From Taudactylus pleione (taxonomy: Eukaryota > Chordata > Amphibia > Anura > Myobatrachidae): a stretch of DNA of 64,000 nucleotides. Below are positions 46,090-56,743 of this stretch, one piece after another; the first letter of the stretch is position 1, and each line of letters opens with the position of its first letter. The stretch is from contig JAUIMM010000887.1 in assembly GCA_031769625.1 (NCBI GenBank), positions 1,270,001 through 1,334,000 of the forward strand. Reading direction: 5' to 3'. The notes under the pieces are model-generated. The model was not told where the DNA came from and searched no databases. It saw nothing but the letters and a program-made list of their open reading frames with translations. A program made the position numbers and the translations under genes.

Positions 46090-46500
46090 AGTCTATGCAA
46101 CTGAGGTCTGAGCAGAAGATAGAGCTGTGCAGATGGGATAACAGTGGTGTGGATGTGGGGAGGAGACAGAGTGGCGTGGATTGGTGAGACAGAGCGGCAT
46201 GGATGGGTGAGACAGAAAGGCATTTAGAGGGTGGAAGATTAAGCAGTACAGAGGGGGGAAGCCAAAGTGATGCAGATGGGTGGAAAACAGTGGTGCGGAT
46301 AGGGGGGGAGGAACAAAGTGATGTAGATGGTTGGAAAACAGTGGTGCGGATGGGGGGAAACAGAGTGGCATGGTTTGGAGAGACAGAGCATGGTGTATGG
46401 GGGGTACAGAGTGGTATGAACATGCGAAGACAGAGCAGTGCAGATGGGTAAAGACAGATTGGTACGGATGAGGGAATACACACTAGCACAAATGGGAGAA
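46090..46500 (+). repeat. Tandem array, about 29-bp unit
   Basis: GATGGGTGGAAAACAGTGGT and GACAGAGTGGCATGG units repeat about fourteen times. The reading frames at 46070-46657 on the minus strand are periodic by-products. Confidence 0.85.
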
Positions 46501-46648
46501 CACACAACAGTAGGGTCTTATAGATACGAGCACTTATATATATCTGAGGGGGGTATTCAACTGTGGAAATAACAACTGTATAGCTAATTGTGTCAGAAGT
46601 AAATGTATAGATGTAATTAGACAATAAATATGTATCATAAAAGATTAT

Positions 46649-47198
46649 GGCCCTCATTCAGACCCACTCGCGAGCAGCTGTCCGCTCGCAAGTGGGTCGA
46701 TGGTCTGCACTGCGCATGCGCAAGATGGAGGGAGCTCCGTCGTGCGCATGCGCGAGACGCGACGAGCGAAGGACTTTCCTTCGCTCGGAGTGTCTCATCA
46801 AAGGGGGCGTGCTGTCGATGTTGACTGACAGCACGCCCCCTTTGGTGGGCGTGCCGGGGGCGTGCCTGCCAGACGGAGGCGTTCCCAAGGGAACGCCTAC
46901 CGTCTGAAGCCGGCCCCACTGACATCACTAGTGATGTCAGTGGGAGTGATTTTGGCTCTGATAGAGCCAAAATCACTCCTGGCCTTGCGGTTGAAAAACT
47001 CAACCGCAGGCTTTTGCTCGCAGTTTCAATGGTCGCGATGGTCAAGACCATTGCGACCATCATCCTGCATGCTCGTATATGCTGTGGGTGGAGACCCACA
47101 GCTATACGAGCGTCCAGGAGGACGCTCCATATTAATGGAGGTGGGCCCTGATTCAGAGCGAGCGCTCTGGTCAGAGCGTCCGGCTCGGAATCAGGGCC
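46649..47198. mobile_element. Hairpin-chain MITE, copy 2
   Basis: GGCCCTCATTCAGACCC to GGCTCGGAATCAGGGCC. Same module order as copy 1, with the AGTGATTTTGGCTCT stem at 46943-46979, a GGTTGAAAAACTCAACC stem and a GCTCGTATA-type stem. Flanks TAT/AAT agree at two of three. Confidence 0.85.
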
Positions 47199-47639
47199 AA
47201 TATCTAAAAACATGTAGCTGATTTATATTAAAAAAGTGTCAATACTGTCTATATAAGTAGTGTGATAAAAAGTTAAATATAGGAGAGCACTTAAAAACAG
47301 ATGTGGAACATAAGGATAAAATAAAAATAAATAAATGCACTTTATTTCAAAGTACAGGAATGTTTGTAGCTCTTTTGAGATAATGTTTGGGAGACTCCGT
47401 CAATCTGTGTGTGCTATGCATGCTGCCGATTGGATGCCGCACCTTGTGGTAGGGCCAGATTAATGGAGGTAGCGTGGCACACTAAACTGTCCCTACCTTA
47501 CCTCCTAGGCTTCTTCCGTGGTGCGGCAGGTCTTCTCCTTGCTGCTGTCATGGCTCGGTGCAGGAGGAGGGCGGCTTGTGATGTGAGTCAGCCGGGACGG
47601 GTGGTATGACGTCACCCGCTTCCATGCACAATGTGCAGT

Positions 47640-47722
47640 GCGGCTTCTCTGGTAGTTGTTCACAGGACTCCGGAAGGTGGAGAGAAAACTGGAATCCTGT
47701 GAACAACTACCAGAGAAGCCGC
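47640..47722. repeat. Perfect 28-bp stem hairpin
   Basis: GCGGCTTCTCTGGTAGTTGT plus 8 more bases at 47640-47667 are exactly complementary to 47695-47722, with a 27-nt loop. It abuts the right arm of the composite element. Confidence 0.9.
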
Positions 47723-47893
47723 AGAGAATTAGCAGCTCCCCCATTTTTTGTGAGTGACAGCACTCTCACTCTGTGAGAGTGCTGAATCTGCAGTTAACTA
47801 CAGGGTGTGATGGCATACCATGTCAGCCTTAATAATCAGAATTTCATTGCTTTTTTAAGTTTGAGTGTCACAAATTCAGTAGGTTTTGTGAAG

Positions 47894-48749
47894 CTTACAC
47901 GTGTTCTGGTGAAGGATGGCTATCTATATTGGCTGTTAAATATGCTCTGTGTGCATTCCATTTGTGTCTCCCTAGTTATCATGGTGACATCATCTACTGT
48001 TTGAGCTCCGGTATCATTAACCCAATGTGGGAACGTGTCAATGCTATATAGTAGTTCTCATATGTTATGTAAAGCTATCAGAGGGTGCAATATTATTATG
48101 GTACATACATAGGAGTAGGGGGAACAAGGGGAAGGGGGATGTAGGGGGATGGGGGGAAAGAGAGAAAAATGGGGTGTGAATAGAAACGGAGGTGTGGGGA
48201 AGGGTAGGGGATAAAGACAGTCTGAACAGCATAAATGGTGCTGTTACCGTCCCTGTCAGAGTGTTCTGCCTATGAATCAGGGGTATCTATAGGGTATCAG
48301 GCTATTTCCTGGTGTGTTTCAGTAATTCCAATTAATATGGCATCGTGCAGTCCTATAGGAACTTAGTTTTGATTTTGTTGTCTCTATTTTAAATTAAATA
48401 ATTTCCCAGTAATATGTATATTGGTGATGCCTAGAGCTAATGAACGAAATAAAGTAAAATCCAATCCATATTGTAGAATTTGCTGATGTATGTGGAACTG
48501 AATGCTGATACATGGTGTAGTGACCATCCCATTGAATTATTAATTCTATATGTAGTTCTTGGATTTGTAATTTAATCCTATTGATCTATCATGGGGAAAC
48601 AGTCCTGTTCAATATTGGTGTTATATGTCCTGTATAGGGTTGTAATCATGATGTGATCTTGGCTGAATAAGTGTTTGTATTCCAAAAAGGACTCGCTCTA
48701 CCTGGTTAGCACAATACTGTTAAAATCTACATTTAAGCCCCTTGGAGTC
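47894..48749. other. Noncoding, with a purine-rich tract
   Basis: 48110-48235 is almost all purine with G-runs (GGGGGATGTAGGGGGATGGG). Nothing else recognised. Confidence 0.5.
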
Positions 48750-48752
48750 ATT

Positions 48753-49245
48753 GGGCCTTATTCAGACCCGGACGCAAGCGCTGAGCGCTCGCAACAGGGT
48801 CGATGTTTGACCACTGGGCATGCGCACGTCGGAGCCGGCTCAGACATGTACGAGACCCGGCTAGCGACGGGCACTCCGTCGCTACGAGTCTCGCACCACA
48901 GGGGGCAAGCTGTTGATGGTGATTGACAGCTCACCTCGTTTGGGAGGTGGGCGGGGGAGTGGCTGGCCAAACGGAGGCGTTCCCGACGGAATGCTTGCCA
49001 TTTGGGGGCGGCCCCACTGACATCAGCAATGATGTCAGTGGGGAGCTTCCTGCTCGATCAGAGCAGGAAGCTCTCTGGGGCTTGCTCTTGCCGAGACCCA
49101 ACCTGGTCGCGATGGTCACTCGCTAGAGCTGTGGGTGGTAACCCTCAGCTTAGCTAACAACCAGGAAGCCGCACTTTACACCACAAGCGGCCGCCCTCAT
49201 TCAGAGCGACCGCTTGTATCTAGCGATCGACTCTTAATGAGGGCC
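48753..49245. mobile_element. Hairpin-chain MITE, copy 3, duplication ATT
   Basis: GGGCCTTATTCAGACCC to CTTAATGAGGGCC; ATT at 48750-48752 and 49246-49248. At the module position where copies 1, 2, 4 and 5 carry AGTGATTTTGGCTCT, this copy has GAGCTTCCTGCTC...GAGCAGGAAGCTC (49042-49074). Confidence 0.9.
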
Positions 49246-49543
49246 ATTGTCTTAAGAGTGAAGAGCCACTTAATTTCTTGTCTGTCCAGTGTGTTTGCAT
49301 GGTTCCTACCCTGCCAGTTTTTTGGTGGTTGTTCTATCGGCAATAAAAACAAACCCGAAAGGTCTGATCGGTGTACCTCTTTAAAATGTTTGGATACACT
49401 GTGGTTTTCATACCCAATTCTGATGTTTCACAGATGTTCGTATATTCTAATTTTGAGGAGTCTGATCATCCTGCCTGAGCATGTATATTAACACCTTTTG
49501 TCTCACATAATAGCTGGTGAATAATTTTGAAAGTCTTATTTAT

Positions 49544-49885
49544 GGTGCATACAAACGGTCAGATTTTTCATCAGATTTGAACGATAACGATTTAAAAAAT
49601 CGTTCAATCGTTCAAATCTGATGAAAAAATCGTTCATGTGTAGAAGCATGAACGATGGACGATGAACGATGCACGTTCACGTTTGTTAGAGAACGATATC
49701 TGACATCTGACATGTTTGCAGTCAGATTTGTCAGATTTCGTTCTTTTTCTTCAGATATCGTTCAAATCGTTGAGTAAATCGTTAGCAAAATCGTTCAAAT
49801 CGTTCAAATCATTTGAAAAAAAAAAATCGTTCAAATAGTTCAAACGATATCGTTCAAAAGAAAAATCTGACCGTGTGTATGCTCC
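49544..49885. mobile_element. Foldback MITE with iterated ATCGTTCAAA
   Basis: Termini GGTGCATACAAACGGTCAGA and TCTGACCGTGTGTATGCTCC. Inside, AATCGTTCAAAT occurs many times in both orientations. 342 bp. Confidence 0.85.
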
Positions 49886-49940
49886 ATTACTGTGTTGTTG
49901 TTTCTTTGTACTGAAGCTCTACTGTGTGCAGTCTTACATC

Positions 49941-50301
49941 CAGTGACGTGCGGTGAGGTAACTGGCTGGGGAGGTACTGGCTAGTATCAGAGTCGGATTT
50001 ACAGATACATATATGAACCTGAATGCTCACGTGGGCATTATACAAAGGTGCAGAAGTATATAGTGCTGGAAATTTGGTGTGTTTTTATCAGGGATGTGCG
50101 AAAAAGGATAGGCAAGGGAGGCAGTGCCTCACCTGTCATACACTTTTTACTCCAGAGTTTTGACTATAAAAATTATTAGAATAATACAAAGAAGATATTT
50201 ATAATATTTTCTTTACATTTTTCTTATATTTTTTATGGTCAAAAAACTCTGGAGTATACCTAAGTATGACAGAAAAGGCTCTGCCTCACCTGCCCGCACA
50301 A
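49941..50301. mobile_element. Foldback MITE with CAGTGACGTGCGGTGAGG end
   Basis: Left end CAGTGACGTGCGGTGAGG, right end CCTCACCTGCCCGCAC. Inverted arms ACTCCAGAGTTTTGAC / GTCAAAAAACTCTGGAGT inside. Confidence 0.65.
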
Positions 50302-50954
50302 TACACTTGCCACAGTCATCTTTAAGCCTTTTCTATTATAATTTAGTATGACAACTGCATTATCCATTGATTTAGCCATCAACATTTTATTATATTGACA
50401 CTTACACAACAATGATCAGATATTTTTTTGTGGCCAACTTAAGTAATAATATAGGTGATAACAGCCACTATAATTACAATGATGTACTAAAAAGTAATTA
50501 CAATTTCAATAGTCATAAACACTGTGAATTTAGCTTAATGTTACATTTGTGATAGAGATGAGTGGTTCGGATTCTGTGGAATCCGAACCGCTCCGAACAT
50601 TAGGGATCCGAGTCGACCTGAACGCTGTTCGGGTGTTCCCCGCCTGACTCGGATCCCCCTTCGAGGCCGAACGGCGGCCTCCTGTTGTCGGATTCTCGCG
50701 AGAGAATCCGACGTCAGGGCCCCACTAGTATAGGGCAGAACACTGCAATTGCGGTCTGCCCTACACAGAAACAAACACATAGCCACCAGCAGCAGCTGTG
50801 TGTTTGTAATAGCAGCCAATGAGAGTCACACAGAATCTCATTGGCTACTGCACGGAGGGAGCCGGCTGGAGCTCACTCAGTAATAGAGCAGAGAGGACGG
50901 CGGCAGGAGCGGGGATTCAGGTATGTTTTTTTTTTCTTTTTTATTTGTGTGTGT

Positions 50955-51580
50955 GTGTTAGGGGGCGCTACTGGGGGCTTATTACTGGGGGCACCACTGC
51001 TAATGGGGGCATACTACTGGGGGCACTGCTACTGGGAGCACACTACTGGGGCACTGCTAATTGGGGCACTGCTAATGGGGGCATACTACTGGGTGCACTG
51101 CTAATGGGGGCATACTACTGGGGACACTACTAATGGGGGGCACAACTAATGGGGGCATGTTACTGGGGGCATACTACTGGGGCACTGCTACTGGGGGCAT
51201 ACTACTGGGGGCACTACTAATGGGCATACTACTAGGGGCACTACCACTGGGGGCATTACTACAGGGGGCATAACTATTGGGGGCACTACTACAAGATGCA
51301 CTACTACTGGGGGCACTGCATAGGGGGCCCTACTACTAAGGGCACTGCATAGGGGGCACCACTACTGGGGGCATTTTGTAAGGGACACCACTGCTGGGGC
51401 TTTGTGTAAGGGCCACTATTGCTGTGGGCATTGTATAAGTGGCACTACTACTGTGGGCATTGCATAAGGGGCATTACTACTGTGGACTTTGTGTATAAGG
51501 GTCACTACTGTGGCCATTAAGGGGCACTACTGTGGGCATTGTGTAAAAGGGGCACTACTTTATGGTGTAATGTGAAGTAG
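50955..51580 (+). repeat. Minisatellite, GGGGGCATACTACTGGGG type
   Basis: About thirty irregular units of CTACTGGGGGCACTGCTAAT and relatives. Same family as 15400-16380 and 20115-20500. Confidence 0.9.
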
Positions 51581-51589
51581 GGGCACTAT

Positions 51590-52048
51590 GGGCCTGATTC
51601 AGAGCCGAACGCTCTGACCAGAGCGCTCGCTCTGAATCAGGGCCCTCCTCCATGAAAATGGAGCGGTCTTGACCATCGCAACCATCAGGCTTGCGACGGA
51701 GACCCTGCGGTAGGGTCTCGCTGCCGCAAGCCCTGGAGTGATTTTGGCTCTATCAGAGCCAAAATCACTCCCACTGACATCACTAGTGATGTCAGTGGGG
51801 CTGGCTTCAGACGGTAGGCGTTCCCATGGGAACGCCTCCGTCTGGCAGGCACGCCCCTGGCACACCCACCAAAGGGGGCGTGCTGTCAATCAACATCGAC
51901 AGCACGCCCCCTTTGGTGCGAGACCCGGAGCGATGGAGAGCCCGTCGCTCACCGGGTCTCGCACATGCGCACGACGGAGCTCCCTCCGTTGTGCGCATGC
52001 GCAGTGGGGGAACATCGACCCGCTTGCGAGCGGGTCTGAATTACCCCC
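51590..52048. mobile_element. Hairpin-chain MITE, copy 4, duplication TAT
   Basis: GGGCCTGATTCAGAGCC to GGGTCTGAATTACCCCC; TAT at 51587-51589 and 52049-52051. Close relative of copy 1, opposite orientation, nested in the hAT. Confidence 0.9.
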
Positions 52049-52528
52049 TATGTGCGATGTACCGTGAATAAGATTGTGCACTGTGACTCCTTGGCCGTAG
52101 CCCACTTTGTAAACAAGTACTGTCTTGCACTGTATTCCAATTCCATCTTGCACTGCTTTTAATTTCTGCCACTGCTGTGTGGCAATGTTTCACAGATGTG
52201 CTTAAACTGTGGTGTCTGTGTCGCTGTGCCGCTGCTCTGTCAATTAGTAACCAGTCAGCTCTCTGCAACCTTTGGCCAATAATGGTGAAAACAATATTAT
52301 AAGCTGTAAGATGGTCTAAATTGACTGGAAATTAATGTTATCGAGGTTAATAATACTCTAGGAAGAAAAAAAAAACAATTTATGTGATTTTAGCTTTTTT
52401 GTACATTTTTGTAAAAAATCCAAATCCAGTCACTGCAGTGTGGCAAATCCAAATCCAAAGCCGGATGACGAATTAGAACCAAATCCAAATCCAGCAAAAA
52501 TAGTCCGGCGCACATCCCTAATTTATGA

Positions 52529-53280
52529 ATATCATAAACAGCTCTATTACATAAGGTTAACCTGCATTTTACATTAAGAGGTCATTTGAGGCTTAAAAAG
52601 CAGAGTATATGGGGTCTATTTATTAATACCCCTCCAAAAACTAAGATTTTTGTATTGCTGTTCATTGCACTACATTTGTTTTCTGGCATTTTATAAAAAA
52701 AAGAAGTATTTGTGGCCAGTAGCACAGCTAGGGCAGGCTGGCAGGCAGGGCATGTGCCCTGGGTAACAGAAGGAGGGATATGCCAGCAAGGATCTAGAGT
52801 TGCAACTGTCTCAGCTGCTATGCCAAAGAGTAGGGAGAGCAATGAGGGGGTGGGGACAACCTACAGTTATTCCTTCTCAGGGGCTGTGATCTCCAGCAAT
52901 AGGTTGCAAGGCCCCTGTTACCCCTGACTGACTGTGCAGGGCACCTCCTCCTCTCTCCTCACTAACAGCAACAGCTTTGGCGGGACCTTCCTGACAGGTG
53001 GATGCTTCTTGGGCACTGCTATGTGGCTGCAACAGGAGAGGGACAGATTCGGCAGACGAGATCTCAACAGGTTAGTTAGGGTATGGGGGGAGGGGGGTGG
53101 TTGGGCATAGTTTATGGTAGGATATACTAGTAATAAGGAGGTAAGGGGTTACCTGGAGATACAGTATAATGGGCTTAATTAGCATTAAGAATTTTTTAAT
53201 GAGACTGGGGGATGTGAGTAGGAGTTTAATGTAAAAAAAATTTAATTATTTTACGCTTTTCAAAAGCTGCCGCCGCGTCT
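52529..53280. other. Noncoding with repeat fragments
   Basis: GGGGTCTATTTATTAATACC at 52613 is a foldback left end without partner. GCCCTGGGTAAC near 52757 resembles a hAT end. Confidence 0.35.
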
Positions 53281-53569
53281 TGTTGAACTATGGTGCTCCA
53301 GGCAGTTCTCTTAGGCCTGTTGCTGGGAGATGGAGACGCCACGCTGTCAACTCCTGAAGTCCTCCCATTCGGCTGTACGTCATCTCAGCCGGGTCTGGAT
53401 TGGTTCTTCCTCCTTTTTCTTTCCTGCTGATGCGTTGCTCAGATGCCGGTGGTAGCGTCATACACGTGTTTCCGGTTTCATAGAGTTGGTATCTCTCATT
53501 GTGATCTTCCAGTGTCTCCAGTCTTGAGTCTCTTGAGTCTTGTGCCAAGTAACATCCCGCCGGCCCAGT

Positions 53570-54060
53570 CCGCACTGCAGCATCTGAGGTTCAAGCATAA
53601 CATCGCTGCTATCTCCATTGTAGAGTGCCTCCAGATTCCCAGTGCCGTATCATACTCCGGCGGCACAGTCCGCATTACAGCATCTGAGGGTCCCCAGCCT
53701 TACACCGTGACTACCTTCGCTGTATAGTGGACCCATCATCTCACAGTTGCCGCACCACTACCCGGCGGCATTTACTGCAGTGCAGCATCTGAGTGGACTC
53801 AGCCTTAACATCACGGCTATCTCCGCTGCTCTGCATCTCCAGTCACCACAGTTGCCGCACCACTTCCTGGCGGCATTAACCACATTGCTGCATCAAAGTA
53901 GTCTCAGCCTTAGCTTCACAGTTATCTCCGCTGCTTTGCATCTCCAGTCACCACAGTTGCTGCACCACTTCCCAGTGGCATTATCCACATTGCTGCATCA
54001 AAGTAGTCTAAGTGAAACATCAACGTTACCATCGCTGCTTTGCATCTCGAGAACATCTTC
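53570..54060 (+). repeat. Tandem array, 105-bp unit
   Basis: CAGCATCTGAG / CTGCATCAAAG with following GCTATCTCCGCTGCT at about 53578, 53678, 53783, 53888 and 53993. Counterpart of the 92-bp array in copy A. Confidence 0.85.
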
Positions 54061-54099
54061 AGTCATCCAGACTGCAGGCCACATCCTTGCCAAGTATCT

Positions 54100-54350
54100 C
54101 CAGCGCTCAAGGCTGCTACCACCTGGTCACCACCCTTGCCAAGTATCTCTAGCCCTCAAGGCTGCTACATGACCGCCAGGTCATCATCCTTGCCAAGTAT
54201 CTCCAGACCTCATGGCTGCTACGTGACCACCAGGTCATCATTCCTGCCAAGCATCTCCAGCCCTCAAGGCTGCTACATGACCACCAGGTCACCATACTTG
54301 TCAAGTATCTCCAGCCCTCAAGGCTGCTACGTGACCACCAGATCTCCACC
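54100..54350 (+). repeat. Tandem array, 54-bp unit with CCCTCAAGGCTGCTAC core
   Basis: Core at about 54106, 54155, 54209, 54263 and 54317; unit also contains GACCACCAGGTCA and CCAAGTATCTCCAG. Confidence 0.9.
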
Positions 54351-54470
54351 ATGTCAAACTTCTCCAGCCTTGGCCTGCAACTGCACTATCCTTCTGTTGA
54401 GCGCATCACTCCAATAATCCTCAGCACTATCGCCTTCCTCAGAGGTGAATCTCACTCGGGATTCATTACA

Positions 54471-55510
54471 ATGCTATTGGTGCCAATTAACAATGGGCAT
54501 TATGAAGATAATTACTGTAAAGCGGTATATTGGGTGTTTTTCTATGAAATTAAAGTAGTTTATGATTTTGAGAAAGGGTTCATTATTGATGAGGAAATGT
54601 ATTGTATGGCTGCAGGCCAGGCAACAGGGGGGTACAATGGGCACACTTGTACCGGGTCCCAAGATTTCAAGGAGGCCCAGCCACTCGAGGAATCTTAGGA
54701 GTCTAGTTCATATGTCCTTCGGTTGCTGCTACTTTCCTGTGCTGCTGCAGTTTTCAGCAGGGCACAGACAGAAAGAAGAAGCCCAGCATCCAGCTCAATA
54801 ACTTTTTTTTCCAGAGCAGCATGCATGATGTCATGATGTAGTTCTGCTGGATGGCAGAGGAGCCACAAAGATGAGCAGGCAGCAGAAGACAAGTGTGGGC
54901 TGGAGCTGGAGAGGCACAGGGCTGGGTGCTGGAAATATATAGACACAAGGTGGATGAGGCTGGAGATGCAGAGACATTGGGGGGATTCTAAAGACATAAA
55001 GCAGGGAAGACAGTGATTTGCTGGAGAGACACAAGAAAATGTGCTTGAGAGACACAGGGGGACATGGCTTAGAGACAGGAGGTATGAGAATGGAGAGACA
55101 TGGGGGGATGAGCTCATGGCCAATCAGCCTTTACCTATCGGGTATTATATGGTGGTTACTAATACTGTTTGTACTATATGGAGGTCACTGATGCTCTCTG
55201 CATTACATGGCAGTCACTATGGCTGTCTGCATTATATGGGGTCACATATTTAGAGGGTGATTATTATCTATTGGGGAAGGGGGGAGCGAGATTAGTCTTT
55301 GCCCCAGGTGACAGAAAGCCTAGCTTCACCCCTGTATGGGGCAGCTGACTAATACACTTGTGACACTGGCCAGCAGCTTTATAAGTAGGCAAAACATTAT
55401 CTTCCTGGCGCTGGATCTTGCGTGTTTTGGATTGCATATTACATTCCCTCCCTCATAATCGGGTTCCATTTCACACAGGCAACTGGAGGGAGAGGGTGTG
55501 GGACTAAGCA
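54471..55510. other. Noncoding with short minisatellites and a hAT-type end
   Basis: GGAGAGACACAGGGGGACAT units (54905-55110) and GTCACTATGGCTGTCTGCATT units (55150-55245). TAGCTTCACCCCTG at 55321-55334 looks like a hAT right end. Confidence 0.45.
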
Positions 55511-55514
55511 GCAG

Positions 55515-55900
55515 CACTATGCGGCACTAAAAAAACATCATTAGGAGGAGTGGACTGGAGCACTGTGTTAAAAAAAGCCTACAGGGGCACTTTGTCATAA
55601 AAAAAAAACACTAGGAGCACTGTGTTAAAGGAGCACTGTATGTAGAGGCACTGTGGACTGTGGGCTGCAGCACTGTGAGGCACTAAAAACGCCATTAGGA
55701 GTAGACTGGAGCACTGTGTTAAAGCCTACAGGGGCACTGTGTCATTTAAAAAAAACGCCAGTAGGAGCACTGTGTTTACTTAAAGAAGCACAGTTGTCAT
55801 TTTAAAAATATGCCATTAGGAGCACTGTGTTTAACTTAAAGGGTCACTGTGTAATAAAAAAAAATGCCATAGGAGTGCTGTGAGGCAGTGTGCTTTATGC
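55515..55900 (+). repeat. Tandem array, about 155-bp unit
   Basis: GGCACTAAAAA, GGAGCACTGTGTTAAA and CCTACAGGGGCACT occur twice in full (55521, 55676) and again partly. Confidence 0.75.
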
Positions 55901-55950
55901 TCAGGCACTGTTAAAAAAATTAAAATAAAACTTTTGTGTTAAAAAATATA

Positions 55951-56499
55951 GGCCCTCATTCAGAGCCGTACGCTCAGAGCAGAGCGCACGCTCTGAATGA
56001 GGGCCGGGCTCCATTTTCATGGAGTGTCCTCCTGGACGCTCGTATAGCTGTGGGTCACCACCCACAGGCTATATGAGCGTGCATTGTGATGGTCGCGATG
56101 GTCGAGACCATCGCGACCATCGAAATTGCGAGCCGGAGCCTGCGGTTGAGGTTTTCAACCGCAAGCTCCGGAGTGATTTTGGCTCTATCAGAGCCAAAAT
56201 CACTCCCACTGACATCACTAGTGATGTCAGTGGGCCGGCTTCTGACGGGAGGCGTTCCCGTGGGAACACCCCCGTCAGGGAGGCACGCCCCCGGCACGCC
56301 CACCAAAGAGGGCGTGCTGTCAATCAACATTGACAGCACACCCCCTTTGATCGGACACAACGAGCGAAGGACTTTCCTTCGCTCGTCGCATCTGGCGCAT
56401 GCGCACGACGGAGCTCCCTCCGTCGTGCGCATGCTCAGTCCATAACATCGACCCACTTGCGAGCGGACAGCCGCTCGTGAGTGGGTCTGAATCAGGCCC
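55951..56499. mobile_element. Hairpin-chain MITE, copy 5, duplication ATA
   Basis: GGCCCTCATTCAGAGCC to GTCTGAATCAGGCCC; ATA at 55948-55950 and 56500-56502. Twelve consecutive stems can be read: GGCCCTCATTCAGAGC; CTCCAT; GACGCTCGTATAGC; GATGGTCGCGATGGTC; TGCGGTTGA; GAGTGATTTTGGCTCT; CCACTGACATCACTAGTG; CTGACGGG; GTGCTGTCAAT; ACGAGCGAAGG; GCATGCGCACGACGGAG; GACCCACTTGCGAGCGG, each followed by its complement. Confidence 0.95.
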
Positions 56500-56504
56500 A
56501 TAAT

Positions 56505-56740
56505 GTCATTAGGGTGCCACCATTACTAGGAGCTCTGTGAGGCACTGTGTTGTGTGTTTATGCACTGTTAAAAAAATTAAATAAAACTGAGGTGGGCTAA
56601 ATAATATAACGTCATTAGTGTGCCACTGTTACTAGGAGTACTATGAGGCAGTGTGTTGTGTGTTCAGGTGCTGTTAAAAAAAATAAAATAAAACTGTTGT
56701 GTTAAACAAACATCATTAGTGTGCAACCATTACTAGGAAT
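56505..56740 (+). repeat. Tandem array, about 103-bp unit
   Basis: GTCATTAG at 56505, 56611 and 56712 (ATCATTAG), with CATTACTAGGAG and GTGTTGTGTGTT in each. Confidence 0.8.
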
Positions 56741-56743
56741 GTT

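Larger units (their letters stand above)
45863..47893. mobile_element. Composite element with 170-190-bp inverted repeats
   Basis: 45863-46056 and 47727-47893 are inverted copies (shared phrases AAAACCTACTGAATTTGTGA, GGTATGCCATCACACCCTG, CAGATTCAGCACT). Between them lie a minisatellite, the nested MITE at 46649-47198 and a hairpin. No transposase. Confidence 0.75.
50553..52520. mobile_element. Nonautonomous hAT, near-perfect 8-bp target duplication
   Basis: Left end TAGAGATGAGTGGTTCGG, right end CCGGCGCACATCCCTA; flanks ATTTGTGA (50545-50552) and ATTTATGA (52521-52528) agree at seven of eight. Order inside: GAATCCGAACC / GGTTCGGATTC and TCTCGCGAGA hairpins, a GC-rich stretch, a minisatellite, the nested hairpin-chain MITE, and a hAT-type right end with AATCCAAATCC repeats. 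1968 bp; no transposase. Confidence 0.85.
53281..54470 (+). repeat. LTR-like interspersed repeat, copy B
   Basis: Starts TGTTGAACTATGGTGC. GATGCCGGTGGTAGCGTCA and CACGTGTTTCCGGTTTC parallel copy A at 570-610, followed by two tandem arrays in the same order. Ends are unsure. Confidence 0.5.

Noticed and set aside
46070..46657. 195-codon minus-strand protein rich in Pro, Leu and Ser
   Set aside because: The region is a 29-bp minisatellite; the three frames give similar repeated peptides.
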